Position numbers and translations under genes: made by a program
Shown: piece after piece, positions 1 to 11,679 of the stretch
How positions within the stretch are numbered: position 1 is the stretch's first letter
How the letters are laid out: each line of letters starts with the position of its first letter
Assembly (NCBI RefSeq): GCF_021917145.1
Contig: NC_061078.1
Location: 2,658,064 to 2,722,063 of the forward strand
Source: Hypomesus transpacificus
Taxonomy: Eukaryota > Chordata > Actinopteri > Osmeriformes > Osmeridae
Reading direction: 5' to 3'
Length of the DNA: 64,000 nt
Notes under the pieces: model-generated
Seen by the model: the letters and a program-made list of their open reading frames with translations, nothing else
Database searches by the model: none
What the model was told of the DNA's origin: nothing

Positions 1-1644
1 TCTGGCTCCCGCCTGCTATCTATAAGAGTGCCTGCAAGATCGAAGTGAAGCACTTCCCCTTTGACCAGCAGAACTGCACCCTCAAGTTCCGCTCGTGGAC
101 GTACGACCACACGGAGATCGACCTGGTCCTGAAGTCGGAGGTGGCCAGCATGGATGACTTCACGCCCAGCGGTGAGTGGGACATCCTTGCCCTTCCGGGT
201 AGACGGACCGTCAACCCCCTGGACGCCACCTATGTGGACCTCACCTATGACTTCATCATCAAGAGGAAACCCTTGTTCTACACCATAAACCTCATCATCC
301 CCTGCGTCCTCATCACCTCCCTGGCTATACTGGTGTTTTACCTGCCCTCTGACTGTGGAGAGAAGATTACCCTGTGCATCTCTGTCCTCCTGGCTCTCAC
401 TGTGTTCCTACTCCTGATCTCCAAGATCGTCCCGCCCACCTCGCTGGACGTGCCCCTGATAGGCAAGTACCTGATGTTCACTATGGTACTGGTGACCTTC
501 TCCATCATCACCAGTGTGTGCGTGCTCAACGTGCACCACCGCTCCCCCAGCACCCACACCATGCCCACCTGGGTCAAGCTGGTGTTCCTGGTCAAGCTGC
601 CCGCCCTGCTCTTCATGAGGCGCCCTCAGAATAACTCGGCTCGCCAGAAGCTGCGGCTGCAAAGGCAGCTCAGGTCCCGCAGGTCCATGCTGCGTCTGGG
701 TTACCCCGTCCCCTGTAAGACAGCCCCGGTCTTGTCCTCCTCCTCTGTTTTCCTCTCCACCGCTTCCGCCTTCTCCTCCCCAGGACACTTCAACAACAAG
801 AATGCAGGCCCACCAGGGTTCAGCCACTCCTCCAGGAAGGGGGACGTCCGTTCCACAGAGCACCTGCCCAACGGTACCTTCCCTTCCAGCCAGGACCTCC
901 GTCTAAGAGGCGGTTCCTACTGGGGGGCCGAGATGCAGGAGGCCGTGGATGGGGTCCGCTTCGTGGCTGATCACATGATGGGGGACGACGATGACCAGAG
1001 TGTGAGTACTCCATGTCTGAGAAAATACATGAATAACAAACTACATTTGTTTAACACCCCTGGCCTTGAGGGGATGCAGGGTGAGCAGCCTAATTAGGAG
1101 GTGTGTTAGCAGGTTCGCTTTACGGCCTGTTTGGCCCAGAAAATGGAAGCCATGGTCATCGATTGTTTACTTAAATGAATCAATAAAATAAGGATGTGAC
1201 CATGCCTGAAGAATGGCCACCTTGAAACACTGCAAGAGGATTGGGGTGAAAAGGTCAATAGCTATCGCGATGTACACCTCAGCAAATATCGAGCCTGTTT
1301 CTTTCCTTTTTCTCCCTCTACCTCAATCTTGAAACAAATCTTTGATTTTCATGTGAAGAACTTTAAATGAATAATTTATCTCTATCCACAGCTCTTTCAG
1401 AGAGTCAACTTATTCAGACACGTCCTGACCTCTCTCCGTGGCTTTCTCCCGTTCCCCGTCCGTCCTTCTGTGTTCCCAGGTGATTGAGGACTGGAAGTAC
1501 GTGGCCATGGTGGTTGATCGAATGTTTCTGTGGATATTTATCATCGTGTGCGTCGTGGGCACCCTGGGACTGTTCCTTCAGCCTCTCTTTCAGCACCATA
1601 TCGTCCCCATCCAGCCTGCTCATGCAGAGACCCCTCGTATCTGA
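1..1644 (+). CDS. chrnb4: Neuronal nicotinic acetylcholine receptor beta-4 subunit, 3' part
   Basis: Partial gene; the window opens inside the large exon. Coding exons are 1-1001 (reading frame starts at base 3) and 1480-1644, joined in phase 0 (donor GTGAGT at 1002, acceptor CCCAG at 1475-1479, stop TGA at 1642). The protein shows the end of the ligand-binding domain with the Cys-loop (C..FPFDQQNC), then M1, M2 ([18 protein letters not shown]), M3, a long cytoplasmic loop and M4 in the last exon. There is no vicinal cysteine pair before M1, as expected for a beta subunit. The GRRTVNP stretch favours beta4 over beta2, although the start of the M3-M4 loop ([11 protein letters not shown]) resembles beta2. 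Lying directly upstream of chrna3 on the same strand fits the CHRNB4-CHRNA3 order of vertebrates. Beta4 pairs with alpha3 to form cation channels in autonomic ganglia and habenula. The 5' exons lie outside the window. Confidence 0.9.
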
Positions 1645-2244
1645 GCCCACACGAGGGGTGGGAAGGTCAGGGGATTTGATCTAGTGGTTTACAGCAATAC
1701 AAGCAACTGCAGCTTCGGTTACATTGAAGGACATGTACAGTACTTCCGAAATGACATCCATGCCCTATGTATGAGAAGCTAATTTTGTCTCTGTAGAGTT
1801 TAAGATATCATGGACTATTTGTTTAACAGGACTGATGCAGGCAAGGCTCATGTTGTACTTGAGGGAAAGTAAACCGAATAATGGCTGTAATTACATTTTT
1901 GTGTTGAATGGCATTACCAACTTGTTCAACTTAAAGGTGTCGTTAAAGAATGTATTAAATGGTTATACCTTCAAGCTTTGTCAATTAGTTTGATTAACCA
2001 TTGACATCCATAAAACCTCTTCATGACATGTTCAAAGTGGTTCATTAATGGTTATTCAGTGAAATTATGGTGCACAAAATATGGAAGTGTTGGACAAATT
2101 CATGTCTAAACATTTCCGCTTGGTACCTGCTGCATCATTGTATGATGCATTTTGAACACAAGTGGTTGCATATAGCGCCATCTACTGGCTGCACTGAGCA
2201 GACTCACATCCACTGAGGTTTACAAGCTGTCGCTGTTTTTCAAT

Positions 2245-2300
2245 CGCACACACGTACGCAAGCAGACGCACACGCACACGCGCGCACACACACGCACACG
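2245..2300. repeat. CA/CG-rich microsatellite
   Basis: Impure alternating CACA/CGCA run in the chrnb4 3' UTR, just before its first candidate poly(A) signal. Confidence 0.8.
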
Positions 2301-2799
2301 CTGAACCTTTACTGCCCAATAAAGGATGCTGAGTGGGCTCGTTAGAGATTCTGCAGACACTGTTGGTTCTGTAGTTAGCTTGATTTAAATAAACAAATAC
2401 ACCAACATCTCACAGTGCCAATAACGGTTTTGTTTGGCTTCATTCTGTTTCAGTTCACAGTACAATTTACTGCTTCCCTACATCAATTTAAAGCAAGGTC
2501 TTTATTCCGTTTCCTGTCACTATACTTCATTCATATTGTCTTCCATCAGAGAACAGGGGGCAGAACAACAAGAGGACATATTGAGTTATCACCGTTTTAA
2601 CACAGGCATGTCATCAGTGAGTTAAAGCCTATTAATTAAAGCACTGCTGTACGATACTGTTTTAGAGGGTGTTCTTGTCAACTAAGAAGAAATATTTTCA
2701 TTGATGAACTGCCAGGGCCACTTTTGTCAGATGTTTCTTGTCACTTCAGATTCTAATGACAAGGCAAATTCTGTTCTAGAGATATGTAGGATCACTGGG

Positions 2800-2995
2800 C
2801 CTGGAGGTTTATTACTAAACATTATAATGCATAGATATTTCCCTGCTCCAACACACCTCATTCAAATAAATGGGTAATTATCAAGCTCAACAGAAGCCTG
2901 ATAACAACCCATTCATTTGAATCAGGTGTGTTGGAGCAGGGAAACGTAGAGCATGCAGGGCAGGGGGGTCCGAGGACCAGGATTGAGAACCACAG
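2800..2995. repeat. Hairpin-forming dispersed repeat (MITE-like)
   Basis: Two 38-bp inverted arms, 2838-2875 and 2907-2944, are nearly perfect reverse complements separated by a 31-bp loop, so the strand folds into a strong hairpin. The arms carry GCTCCAACACACCT and its complement, and the right flank runs into GAACCACAGAGGGG. I recognise the general look (hairpin followed by a 'gaggaccaggattgagaaccac' tail) from dispersed repeats in fish genomes, but cannot assign a family name. The outer ends given are approximate. Confidence 0.65.
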
Positions 2996-3806
2996 AGGGG
3001 GCATTAAGGAATTGTAGAATCAGGCTTCTGGCTTCACATTGGTGAACACCACATAACTGATCTCTGTACAAATGATACATTTATAAAATATTTCTTCTGA
3101 GTTTAGTGTGAATACAACCAGTAGAAAGAGTCTGGGTCTGTAGTCTACGATAATGCATGGTGGTGGTGTTCATATTTTTGCAGATGAAGTCTAAACACTT
3201 ACTGATGGTGGGGGTTAGTTGTTACCGCCTTACACATGGTTACTTTGATAACAGGTCGGGTGATTTAAACAATCCAGTTTTGTTCTTCACGTTTGTACCG
3301 TACGTTTGCTGTCTTTCAAATTAGTCAACCAAAGTCAAACCTTTTTCACGCAATCAAGTTTTATTTTTAAGGAATGGCTACAGATATGTTGTTAAAATAA
3401 GAAATTTGATTGAGGACTCTTAAACCGCACCCTAATAGAAAAAAACGATTGGTTATCGACTGGGAAGATGAACTGCATCTAAATTGATCAGAAATCAAAA
3501 CTAAGACTTTTTTTTTTACATGACCTAAACAAATCTCATGAACAATTTGATTACTCCTTTTTCTGAGATTGCAGGTGGGGGGTTAGTCTACGACAGCGTC
3601 TGCCATCATTCTCATTGATTGACTACCCTTGTCGCCCACCCACCCTCCCTCTACCCTTTCTCTCGCTCAAGCAGGCTACATTGCTTCCGTGCATCTTTAG
3701 CCTGCGAGCGCTTTCACTGTTGCAGGCTATATTTCTCCTAGTCTGGTTTCTTTTTAAAACTTCCACTACCAAATGAACCCTGGATTATTTTCGTTGTCTC
3801 CTCACC

Positions 3807-6800
3807 ATGAACTCTCACTTTTCCCTCATTGTCCACACTTGTTTTTACGTTTTCTTTCTTCTGTCTGGTAAGTGGGCTACAGTTTTTGTGAGACGATGTA
3901 TGCCATGGCAAGTCGACCAATGCATTAATCGACTAAGCTACTTGTTGCGTTTGAATGAAACCAAATCAAATGAATTCAAGGAATTGTAAAAATCCCTAAA
4001 CGAAAACCTGTAGCCTATCAAACCAACCGGTTGACAATTTTACACGCATGTGAGATAATAATAATCTTCTAGAATATTGTCAAAGGTTGTTTTAGCATTA
4101 TTGATAGCCTACTAAAGTATCCATAAAATGACTAAATAGTTGATGGTTTGTGTTTTCCTGTTGAAATTCTGTGGATTTTGAGTATCTTGTGGACTAGAGC
4201 TCCACACGGACGTGTCAAAGCAGGTTAAAGGCTTAACATGTAAATTGGCATTTACAGTACTGATAGATGTTCTCATCCAGTGTTAAATGGAAAGCCACGT
4301 TGCTCATATTTGGTGTAACGACATTCATTCAAGCATTGTATTTTAAATGTACTTTGTTGCTGTAGGTGCGGCAAGTGGTGTTTTACTTTGTTGAGTTTGA
4401 AATCTGACCTTCAAATAAATCATTAGATCGATTTTGGGCAAAACAAGGCTCGTGAGACTAAATCAGAAATCGTAGACCTTAAAGTTAATCCGTGACAACC
4501 AGTCGACATTGGCAGTGAAATGAATGAGTTATTACTGTAAGCCTTCACACAAGGATTAGTGAGAATACTGAACATAACAATGAATAAACACAAAACGACC
4601 CTCACTATCAACCTCCTATGGCATGTTTCTAACTTGGACCTCTATAACTCAGGTGGCACCTGTTCAGAAGCAGAGCACAAGTTGTTCTCTGTGATATTCT
4701 CCAGCTACAATCAGTACATACGGCCAGTGGAGAATGTGTCCGACCCAGTGGTGGTCCAGTTTGAAGTGTCCATGTCCCAGCTGGTCAAAGTGGTGAGTAA
4801 CGGAGTAAGTGTGTGTGTGTGTACATTTGTGTGTGTGTGTGTGTAGGTATGTGTGTGTGCTTTTGTACACTGCTTGTATGGGATGTCAATGCATTCTACG
4901 GTACACCAGGATAGAATTGCACATTTCAGAGAGAGCAGAGGGATACAAGGTAGGATGAAACAAATCTGTCCATAAATAACGTATTAGAAGCAGAGCCTCT
5001 TGGAATTCTCTGAAAAGGAACACGCATTGATTTATGATGGCAAAAGCCCACAGGGTTCGATCCTGAATGTGGAAAGTAGAGGATGGGAGACGGAGGGGAT
5101 CAGACTAGCTGATCTCAGAAGAGAGACGAAAATGAGGATAGAGGAGACCCTGGAGCACTGCGAGGTACACCTGAGATACTCCCTTCATGTGTCTGTGTTC
5201 TTCAAAGACGTCACCAGCAACACTCCCTATGAGCCCAGGGCTGGACCCGGTAGAGCTTGGAGTCACAGACGAGGGCTGTGTGTGGAATCACAGAGCATGG
5301 CCATGTGGGTATGTGACAGGCCAAGAGGAGATGTGAAATGTCAGCTCTCTGAGTTCTTCTCTCTTCCTCCAGCTAGCCCCCAGTGTTCAATCACTGCCAC
5401 TTTAAATGAGCGCTCCTGGTTTTAATGCCATGTTTTGGCTGGGGCGGGCCGTGAGTAGGAGATTGGCTGAGGACAGAGGCAGCTGCTTCCGACTGGCCCC
5501 CGAGTAGACGGCTTTCATTAAACAAAAAAGTATGCTCTTAGGAAAGAGGAAGAACGCTTCGTTCACAAATGAACAGATTTATTAGACCCATAATGTCTTT
5601 TGTATCGCAGGATCTTAATATTCAGGCTGAAGTCATATCCGTTTTATCTTTGTGAGCGTTAACCAGCTCCCTGTGTTACTGTATGCAAGGACATGAAAGA
5701 TACACACCATGATGGACACAACCAACCTTTAGCATGGAGGTTCGTAGTCTAGAAGATGTGAGCAGAGCATGGAGCTATTCAAGATACTGATGATTCTTAC
5801 AAAACAGCCGCCAACTAAATTACTCAAGATACTATTGCTTGGGTTCACTGGCAAACAAACAAAAAAAAAACAATTAAAGACTAGCCACAGTGTATCCATC
5901 CCTCCTAAGTAAATAACCCTGAAGTAGATTTTCTTTCAAGAAAAACTGGCCTCCGATCCAGACTCGCCCACAGCTGAACATGACAGAGAGGGATGAAGAG
6001 GATTTCTAATGTTCTTTTAAGCTTTGCTGATCGAGCAAAGCAAGGTTCCCTTTGTTGATGGATGGCCGTTATTTCCTCCCCACGCCTCACACTTGAAAAC
6101 CAAGTTCGTGTGTGTGCGGGCTACCTGGAGGGAGAGCCAGACAGTGGGAACCGTGGTCGAGTCTGTTGCCCCAGGCAGTCACAGAAATACCTGTGCAGAT
6201 CAGCAGCAGCTTCCACTGGGGTCTGCAGTCCCTGGAAAGTCTGCCGGGAATCCAGACCCACATGAATGGTTAATTATATGCACTGGGTCATGAGATGTAT
6301 TCACTCACGCTCCAAGTAACCTAGACTTGTCCCTTTTTCATTCACCAGGTAGTCAACGCTGGTGCCTGCTCTGTCTGTCTAACTAGCTTTCTGTACCCTT
6401 CATCCCACGCCTCTGTTGAGCTGAGGTTCACTACAAACCCTACCAAACACTGGGTGCTGTTCTGTGGGCTGAAGAACTTGACAGCTCCTCTCGGAAAACC
6501 CCTTCATAGAAAACCCAGGGACAGAACCCTGGACTGTCGGCTGTCTTCACGCTAACCGTCCCTAGATGGAACATGATTGCTTATGACAGCGCGGCCCCCT
6601 TTTTACCTCTGAAACATTCATATGGTTCAAGGTCCCCACAGTAAATTGTCTCACAGTCGTTTGTCAGGTTTTTCTGTTGATTTATCCATTGTTCTCTGTT
6701 CTCAGGATGAAGTGAACCAGATCATGGAGACCAACCTGTGGCTGAGACATGTAAGTCCACTCCTCATCCCTCTCCTGCTCTCTGCCTGTCTGTCATACGG

Positions 6801-9800
6801 ACAAGGTCACCCTCTAGGCTCACCATCTTAAATGATTCTAACTGCCTAGTCTGGTATCCTATATTATTCATCACCAAAACCTTTTAGGATCATTGATCCT
6901 AGAGCGATGCATGGTCAGCGAAAGGTTTTCGTTTAACCTTAGCACTGACAGTGTCAATTCTATCTTTTTTTGTGTCACTGAAAGATATTGGTATTCATTT
7001 TATGCTGAGGACATAGATTGGACATGAGCGTATGATGATGATATATTTCCTACCGTGACCATGTCTTTCAATTCCGATATGACATCAGAAAGGGGAGATA
7101 AGGATCTGGATTTGATGTTGCATGGCGTGTTTTTTTATTTTTATCGCATGATTGATCCCACATGATCTCCCAGAGAACAACCCTGAGCAAACACACGTCG
7201 GTGCTAAAGTCACATTCATCTTTGATACTTTGTCATCGGGTAGAAACATGCGGTAGCTCAACAACATTTGTACAGGGATGAAGTGGCCATGTGGGCCAGT
7301 AAAGGGAACATAGCTTAGTCAATCAAATGCAACACTGAACGGAAAAGCTAAACCGAAAGGATTAGTTAATTTTTTGTTAGGTCATTGATAATAAGTCAAA
7401 CATTTATTGCCTTTTTATTTCGAGAAAAGGAACAGACATAAAATATGGTCCCTGGCCAATCCCTGTGGAGCTCCTGTCAGTGTCACTTCCTGTTGAATAA
7501 TAGGTCAGATTTTTATAGTTTTCCTTAGTCACAGACTGTACTCCTGTGTCTTTTATGGGACCTGGGATAATAAATAGCTGTTGCCCTGGACAGAGGGTTA
7601 GCAACACTGACTGGCCAGCTCATGAAACACTATAAACCACTGTCTCTGCAGCCTCGTGAAAAAAGTCTTGTCATGGTCCCTCCTTAGTAGACGGATCCTA
7701 CAGTATATAATGGTTCGTTTTAGAAGGCTTTTTACCTGCAGCCAAAGCTTGCATATGCCAGCTGAGTAGATACTGATCAAATGGAAGACGATCTATAGAT
7801 ACTGTGTCTATGAGGATATGACGAAATCCATTAGCACAAAGCATGCTTGTTTTGATCAGATGACTTTAGCAGGACTGCACTTAAGACCAAGTGTGTTTGT
7901 CTGAGGGGGGAAAGTTATTTTCTGGCCAACTTAGATTTTCTTTGATTGAGAAGCAGAATTGGAAGAAAACGATAATAAATCTCGTTGTTTGTTTGTTCTC
8001 TGTCTGTGCATTATTTATCTCTGCTACAACCGGTTGTCAGCAATTCATCTATGACACAATTCACACAAATGGGAAAGATGTAAATGATCCATATTGCATG
8101 GGATGCACCCTCGTGTCATCCCCATAGATTTGGAACGACTACAAACTGAGGTGGGATCCCAAGAACTTTGGAGGGGTGGAGTTTATCCGAGTGCCTTCTA
8201 ACAGGATATGGAAACCAGATATTGTTCTGTACAACAAGTGAGTGGATCGATAAATGCCAGTGTTCTCTAAACTACTTTACTGATCCATGCATTATGATAA
8301 TGATATGTACACAGAGTACAGAGATCTCTGAACGGTACAAAGTAACAAATGACAGGACTCAGCACACAAAATCTGATATGACATTCGTTTTAATGTAAGA
8401 CGTCTAGGTATACATACATACATGGCATGTCCTCATTGGAGTAAGTGGGTTGAATCTATCTGCTTTGATAAATTCCTGTATGATTCCAGTGACTCATTCA
8501 CCACCCTACCCCTTTCTCGCTCTCTTTCTCTCTCTGTCTCTCTCTCTGTCTCTCTCTTCCTGTATCTATCTTCCTCTCTCTCTCTGCCACAGTGCGGTTG
8601 GAGATTTCCAGGTGGATGACAAAACCAAGGCTCTGCTTCGCTACAATGGCGACGTGACCTGGATCCCCCCAGCCATCTTCAAGAGCTCCTGCAAGATCGA
8701 CGTCACCTACTTTCCCTTCGACTACCAGAACTGCACCATGAAGTTTGGTTCCTGGACCTACGACAAGGCCAAGATCGACTTGGTTCTGATTGGCTCGACC
8801 ATCAACCTTAGGGACTTCTGGGAGAGTGGCGAGTGGGTGATCATCGACGCCCCGGGTTACAAACACGACATCAAATACAACTGCTGCGAGGAAATCTACA
8901 CGGACATCACCTACTCTCTCTATATCCGCCGCCTGCCTCTCTTCTACACCATCAACATGATCATCCCCTGCCTGCTCATCTCCTTCCTCACCGTGCTGGT
9001 CTTCTACCTGCCCTCCGACTGCGGGGAGAAGATCACCCTGTGCATCTCCGTCCTCCTCTCCCTCACCGTGTTCCTGCTGGTCATCACCGAGACCATCCCC
9101 TCCACGTCCCTGGTCATCCCTCTGATCGGCGAGTACCTCCTATTCACCATGATCTTCGTCACGCTCTCCATCGTCATCACCGTGTTTGTGCTGAACGTGC
9201 ACTACCGCACCCCCAAGACCCACACCATGCCCTGCTGGGTGCGTAGCGTCTTCCTGGGCCTGCTACCCAGGGTGATGTTCATGACCAGGCCGGAGAGGGA
9301 CCTGGAGAGGGTGGCTACGGGGGCTTCCCAGCTGCCGCCCTCCCAGCCCTGTGCGCTCCACGCCCTGCAGCAGCACAAGCCGCAGGCCCTGGCCTCCGGC
9401 GTGGTGTCCAGCCTGGCGCCGCGGCAGCGCCTCTTCGTCAACGTGAAGCTCGACGACCTCGGAGGGGAAGCAGTCCAGGGCCCGGCGGGCTTTCTGTGCC
9501 GCGAGGGCCGCTGCAACTGCTGCTGGGGCCAGAGGAGCACCAGGCTCCCGGCAGACCCCGGGGGAGGGACAGGGGGCCTGGGCAGCGTGGGGGCCCTCAG
9601 CGGAGGGGGCTCTGCCGGGGTGGGAGGAGGGTGCAGCCCCTGCTCCAGCTCCGAGTCTCTGGATGGTGGACTCGTGTCTCTGTACCCGCTGTCTCCAGAG
9701 ATCAGGGAGGCCATCGAAAGCGTCAAGTACATCGCAGAGAACATGAAGCTGCAGAACAAAGCCAAGGAGGTGAGTGGGGTTAGGGTTAGGGTTGGGTTAC

Positions 9801-10097
9801 GGCTAACCCTAACTCTTACCAACAACAAGACTAGGGTGAGGTGTGGTAGCAAGGTCAGAGTTAGAGCCACAGTGAACTGTTTTTAGGGTTAAGGTACAGC
9901 CTGTAGGATTGAAGATCGAATTTTGTGTCAGATTCGCTAAACAGTATTTTCTCTGTCTTGTCTTCCAGGTACAGGACGACTGGAAGTATGTTGCCATGGT
10001 GATCGATAGAATCTTCCTGTGGGTTTTTGTCCTTGTGTGTATCCTGGGAACAGCAGGCCTCTTCCTCCAACCACTCCTGTTGGCAGGGGACATGTGA
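3807..10097 (+). CDS. chrna3: Neuronal nicotinic acetylcholine receptor alpha-3 subunit
   Basis: Six coding exons: 3807-3867, 4653-4792, 6706-6750, 8128-8237, 8593-9769 and 9969-10097; phases close and give 553 aa. Exon 1 encodes a signal peptide beginning MNSHFSLIV. The mature N-terminus (SEAEHKLF) matches vertebrate alpha3. The Cys-loop ([17 protein letters not shown]) and the alpha-defining vicinal pair in YNCCEE (Cys codons 8882-8887) are present, followed by M1-M3 and M4 ([16 protein letters not shown]). Exon 3 is the 45-bp exon typical of the family. The M3-M4 loop is longer than in mammals (human alpha3 is about 505 aa) and contains a Cys-rich patch and a Gly-rich run. The protein forms the agonist-binding face of alpha3beta4 ganglionic receptors at the plasma membrane. 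It lies 2.2 kb behind chrnb4 on the same strand. Confidence 0.95.
4793..6705 (+). other. chrna3 intron 2
   Basis: The longest chrna3 intron (1.9 kb). It holds a GT-rich microsatellite at about 4809-4858 and otherwise no recognisable feature. A 141-codon open frame at 5000-5425 has no recognisable domain and is judged to be chance. Confidence 0.7.
6751..8127 (+). other. chrna3 intron 3
   Basis: A 1.4-kb intron between the 45-bp exon 3 and exon 4. No repeat family or open frame of note was seen. Confidence 0.65.
8514..8592 (+). repeat. Long pyrimidine tract at the chrna3 exon 5 acceptor
   Basis: An almost pure TC run (about 70 bases) ending in CCACAG directly before the large exon. It serves as an unusually long polypyrimidine tract and is also a likely length-variable microsatellite. 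Confidence 0.75.
9774..9815 (+). repeat. Telomere-like GGGTTA motif at the chrna3 exon 5 donor
   Basis: Right after the 5' splice site (GTGAGT at 9770) are four G-runs, GGGG-TTA-GGG-TTA-GGG-TT-GGG, which fit the G-quadruplex pattern. They are followed by GGCTAACCCTAAC, the complementary telomere-like strand, so the motif is head to head. It is very short (about 40 bp) and degenerate. Runs of G just inside an intron are known splicing enhancers; any role here is inference. Confidence 0.6.
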
Positions 10098-11679
10098 CAC
10101 CCCCCCCACCCCCACACACACACACACACACACCCCACACAAGAACACACACAGTAAGATTCAGCTATTAGAACCACACCATGCACAGGTTTACACTATA
10201 CAAGGTTCAAACTACATCATGGACATTCCTCACTGAAGCCAACAGACAGGGCAACATGGAGGAAGGAGGAGACCCATTCTTGGATGTGAGCTCCAGCCAG
10301 CTGTTCACTGTCTTTTCTCTCCATCTAAATGTGTTGATTGGCTAAAATGGGGTTGTGACCTTCTCCGTGGTTGAGACACTGTTTTTACCACGGCAACCAC
10401 TGGACAGCACACCCAATCTCCTGCTGTGATGCTTTGTTTACATCTCATTGTGATGGTTACACCGATACAGAGGTCCATGCTTCTGCTTCTTAAACAACAC
10501 GGAGCCCCGAACTTTCTGTCAGATGAGAGGACAACATACATGGACATACTAACAGCTAAAAAGAATTTCTGAAAGCCTGTAATAGGTACTTTGGAGCAAT
10601 GTTGGGAAACAATGAGTGATTTAGCACATACATGCCGATGTTATGTTGGAAGATTTAATTATCGTGTTAAATATTCATGGTGATTCAGTTCCGTGAACAT
10701 CTTTCTGTTCTCTCGCCTTGTTATGATCACAAACAAGTCAATGCAAACACACGTATTCATAAAGATCATACATTATAATCATTAAAAACAGCTGCAGTAT
10801 GTTCCCAGTGAGTCACTCATTTCACTGTTCAGTGGTCTACAATAAAGGTTGGTTTTATACCATTTGTGTTTATATTATAGTGCAAATTGTGCCATCTTGT
10901 GGCCAATATTTAAAACTACAATTCAGTGAAAGCAACATGTTTTTCCATACATACAGTTAAGTAGTTTTAATTTTAAAGAAACCAAATAGGTTATTATTTA
11001 ACTAAAGATTGTATTGTGTGCTAATTTCACTCCTTGTCCTTTTAGCACATCCTTTTTTAAAATAACTATTCTTCTCTGCAGTCACCAGAGTCGATGGAGC
11101 ATCAATGTCATTTTCTATAAACCTCCTTGCATCATGCACAGATCAATATGTCTCATTGTGATGAAGCACATAGGACGACGCAGGGATGATGTAGATGGGA
11201 TGATCAGACAACAGGCCAGGCAGAGAAGGGCCTGGTTATGACACTGCTACATCCTCGGGACACGAGCCTCAGGTTATTACATCACAATCAATATGGAGAC
11301 CTGGTGATAAAGTACATCATTGACCAGGTTCTGTTCATTATCTCACCAGACCACATTTGTCTTGCCTTTTGCTGTGGTCTATGTTGACATCTATTCTTAA
11401 GGAGTACTGTCTTGACTAGGGGCTTCTTACGTAAACACAGGCAAGTAGCACAGACTGTGGTTTGAGGGTGTTACAGAAATAGGAGTAGGTACTTCCCAGG
11501 CCTTGCCGAAGGTTAGGGTGTCCGAACTCGTTGTCTGTTGGTTGGTTTCTTATACCAATGCTCCACCCTTAATATCACCGTGACCTTTATAAACATTGGT
11601 TAGAATGAGTAGCATCTAACAGTAAATCCACCAGCACTTGTTTTACACCAGCCAATACCACTAATGCATGAGCTAGCAA
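10098..11679. other. chrna3 3' UTR and intergenic region
   Basis: A C-rich then CA-rich stretch (10100-10140) follows the stop codon. The best poly(A) signal is AATAAA at 10841-10846. From there to 11679 I see no gene; the promoter of the Ig-receptor gene presumably lies near the end. Confidence 0.65.

Larger units (their letters stand above)
1645..3806. other. chrnb4 3' UTR and chrnb4-chrna3 intergenic region
   Basis: No gene seen. It holds the chrnb4 3' UTR, with candidate poly(A) signals AATAAA at 2318-2323 and 2388-2393, an impure CA/CG-rich microsatellite at about 2245-2300, a hairpin repeat (listed separately) and the presumed chrna3 promoter and 5' UTR just before 3807. A pyrimidine-rich stretch lies at about 3635-3670. 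The 2.2-kb spacing between co-oriented genes is compact. Confidence 0.7.

Noticed and set aside
1-1644. chrnb2 instead of chrnb4
   Set aside because: The M3-M4 loop start resembles beta2, but the GRRTVNP segment and the position directly upstream of chrna3 favour beta4.
5000-5425. 141-codon open frame in chrna3 intron 2
   Set aside because: No recognisable domain, no splice support, and it lies in the middle of an intron of a well-supported gene.
9777-9815. Interstitial telomere or chromosome-fusion scar
   Set aside because: Only about 40 bp and degenerate; head-to-head orientation is suggestive but far too short to support a fusion.
9202-9870. 222-codon antisense open frame over the chrna3 large exon
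   Set aside because: A GC-rich shadow of the real coding strand with a Pro-rich low-complexity translation.
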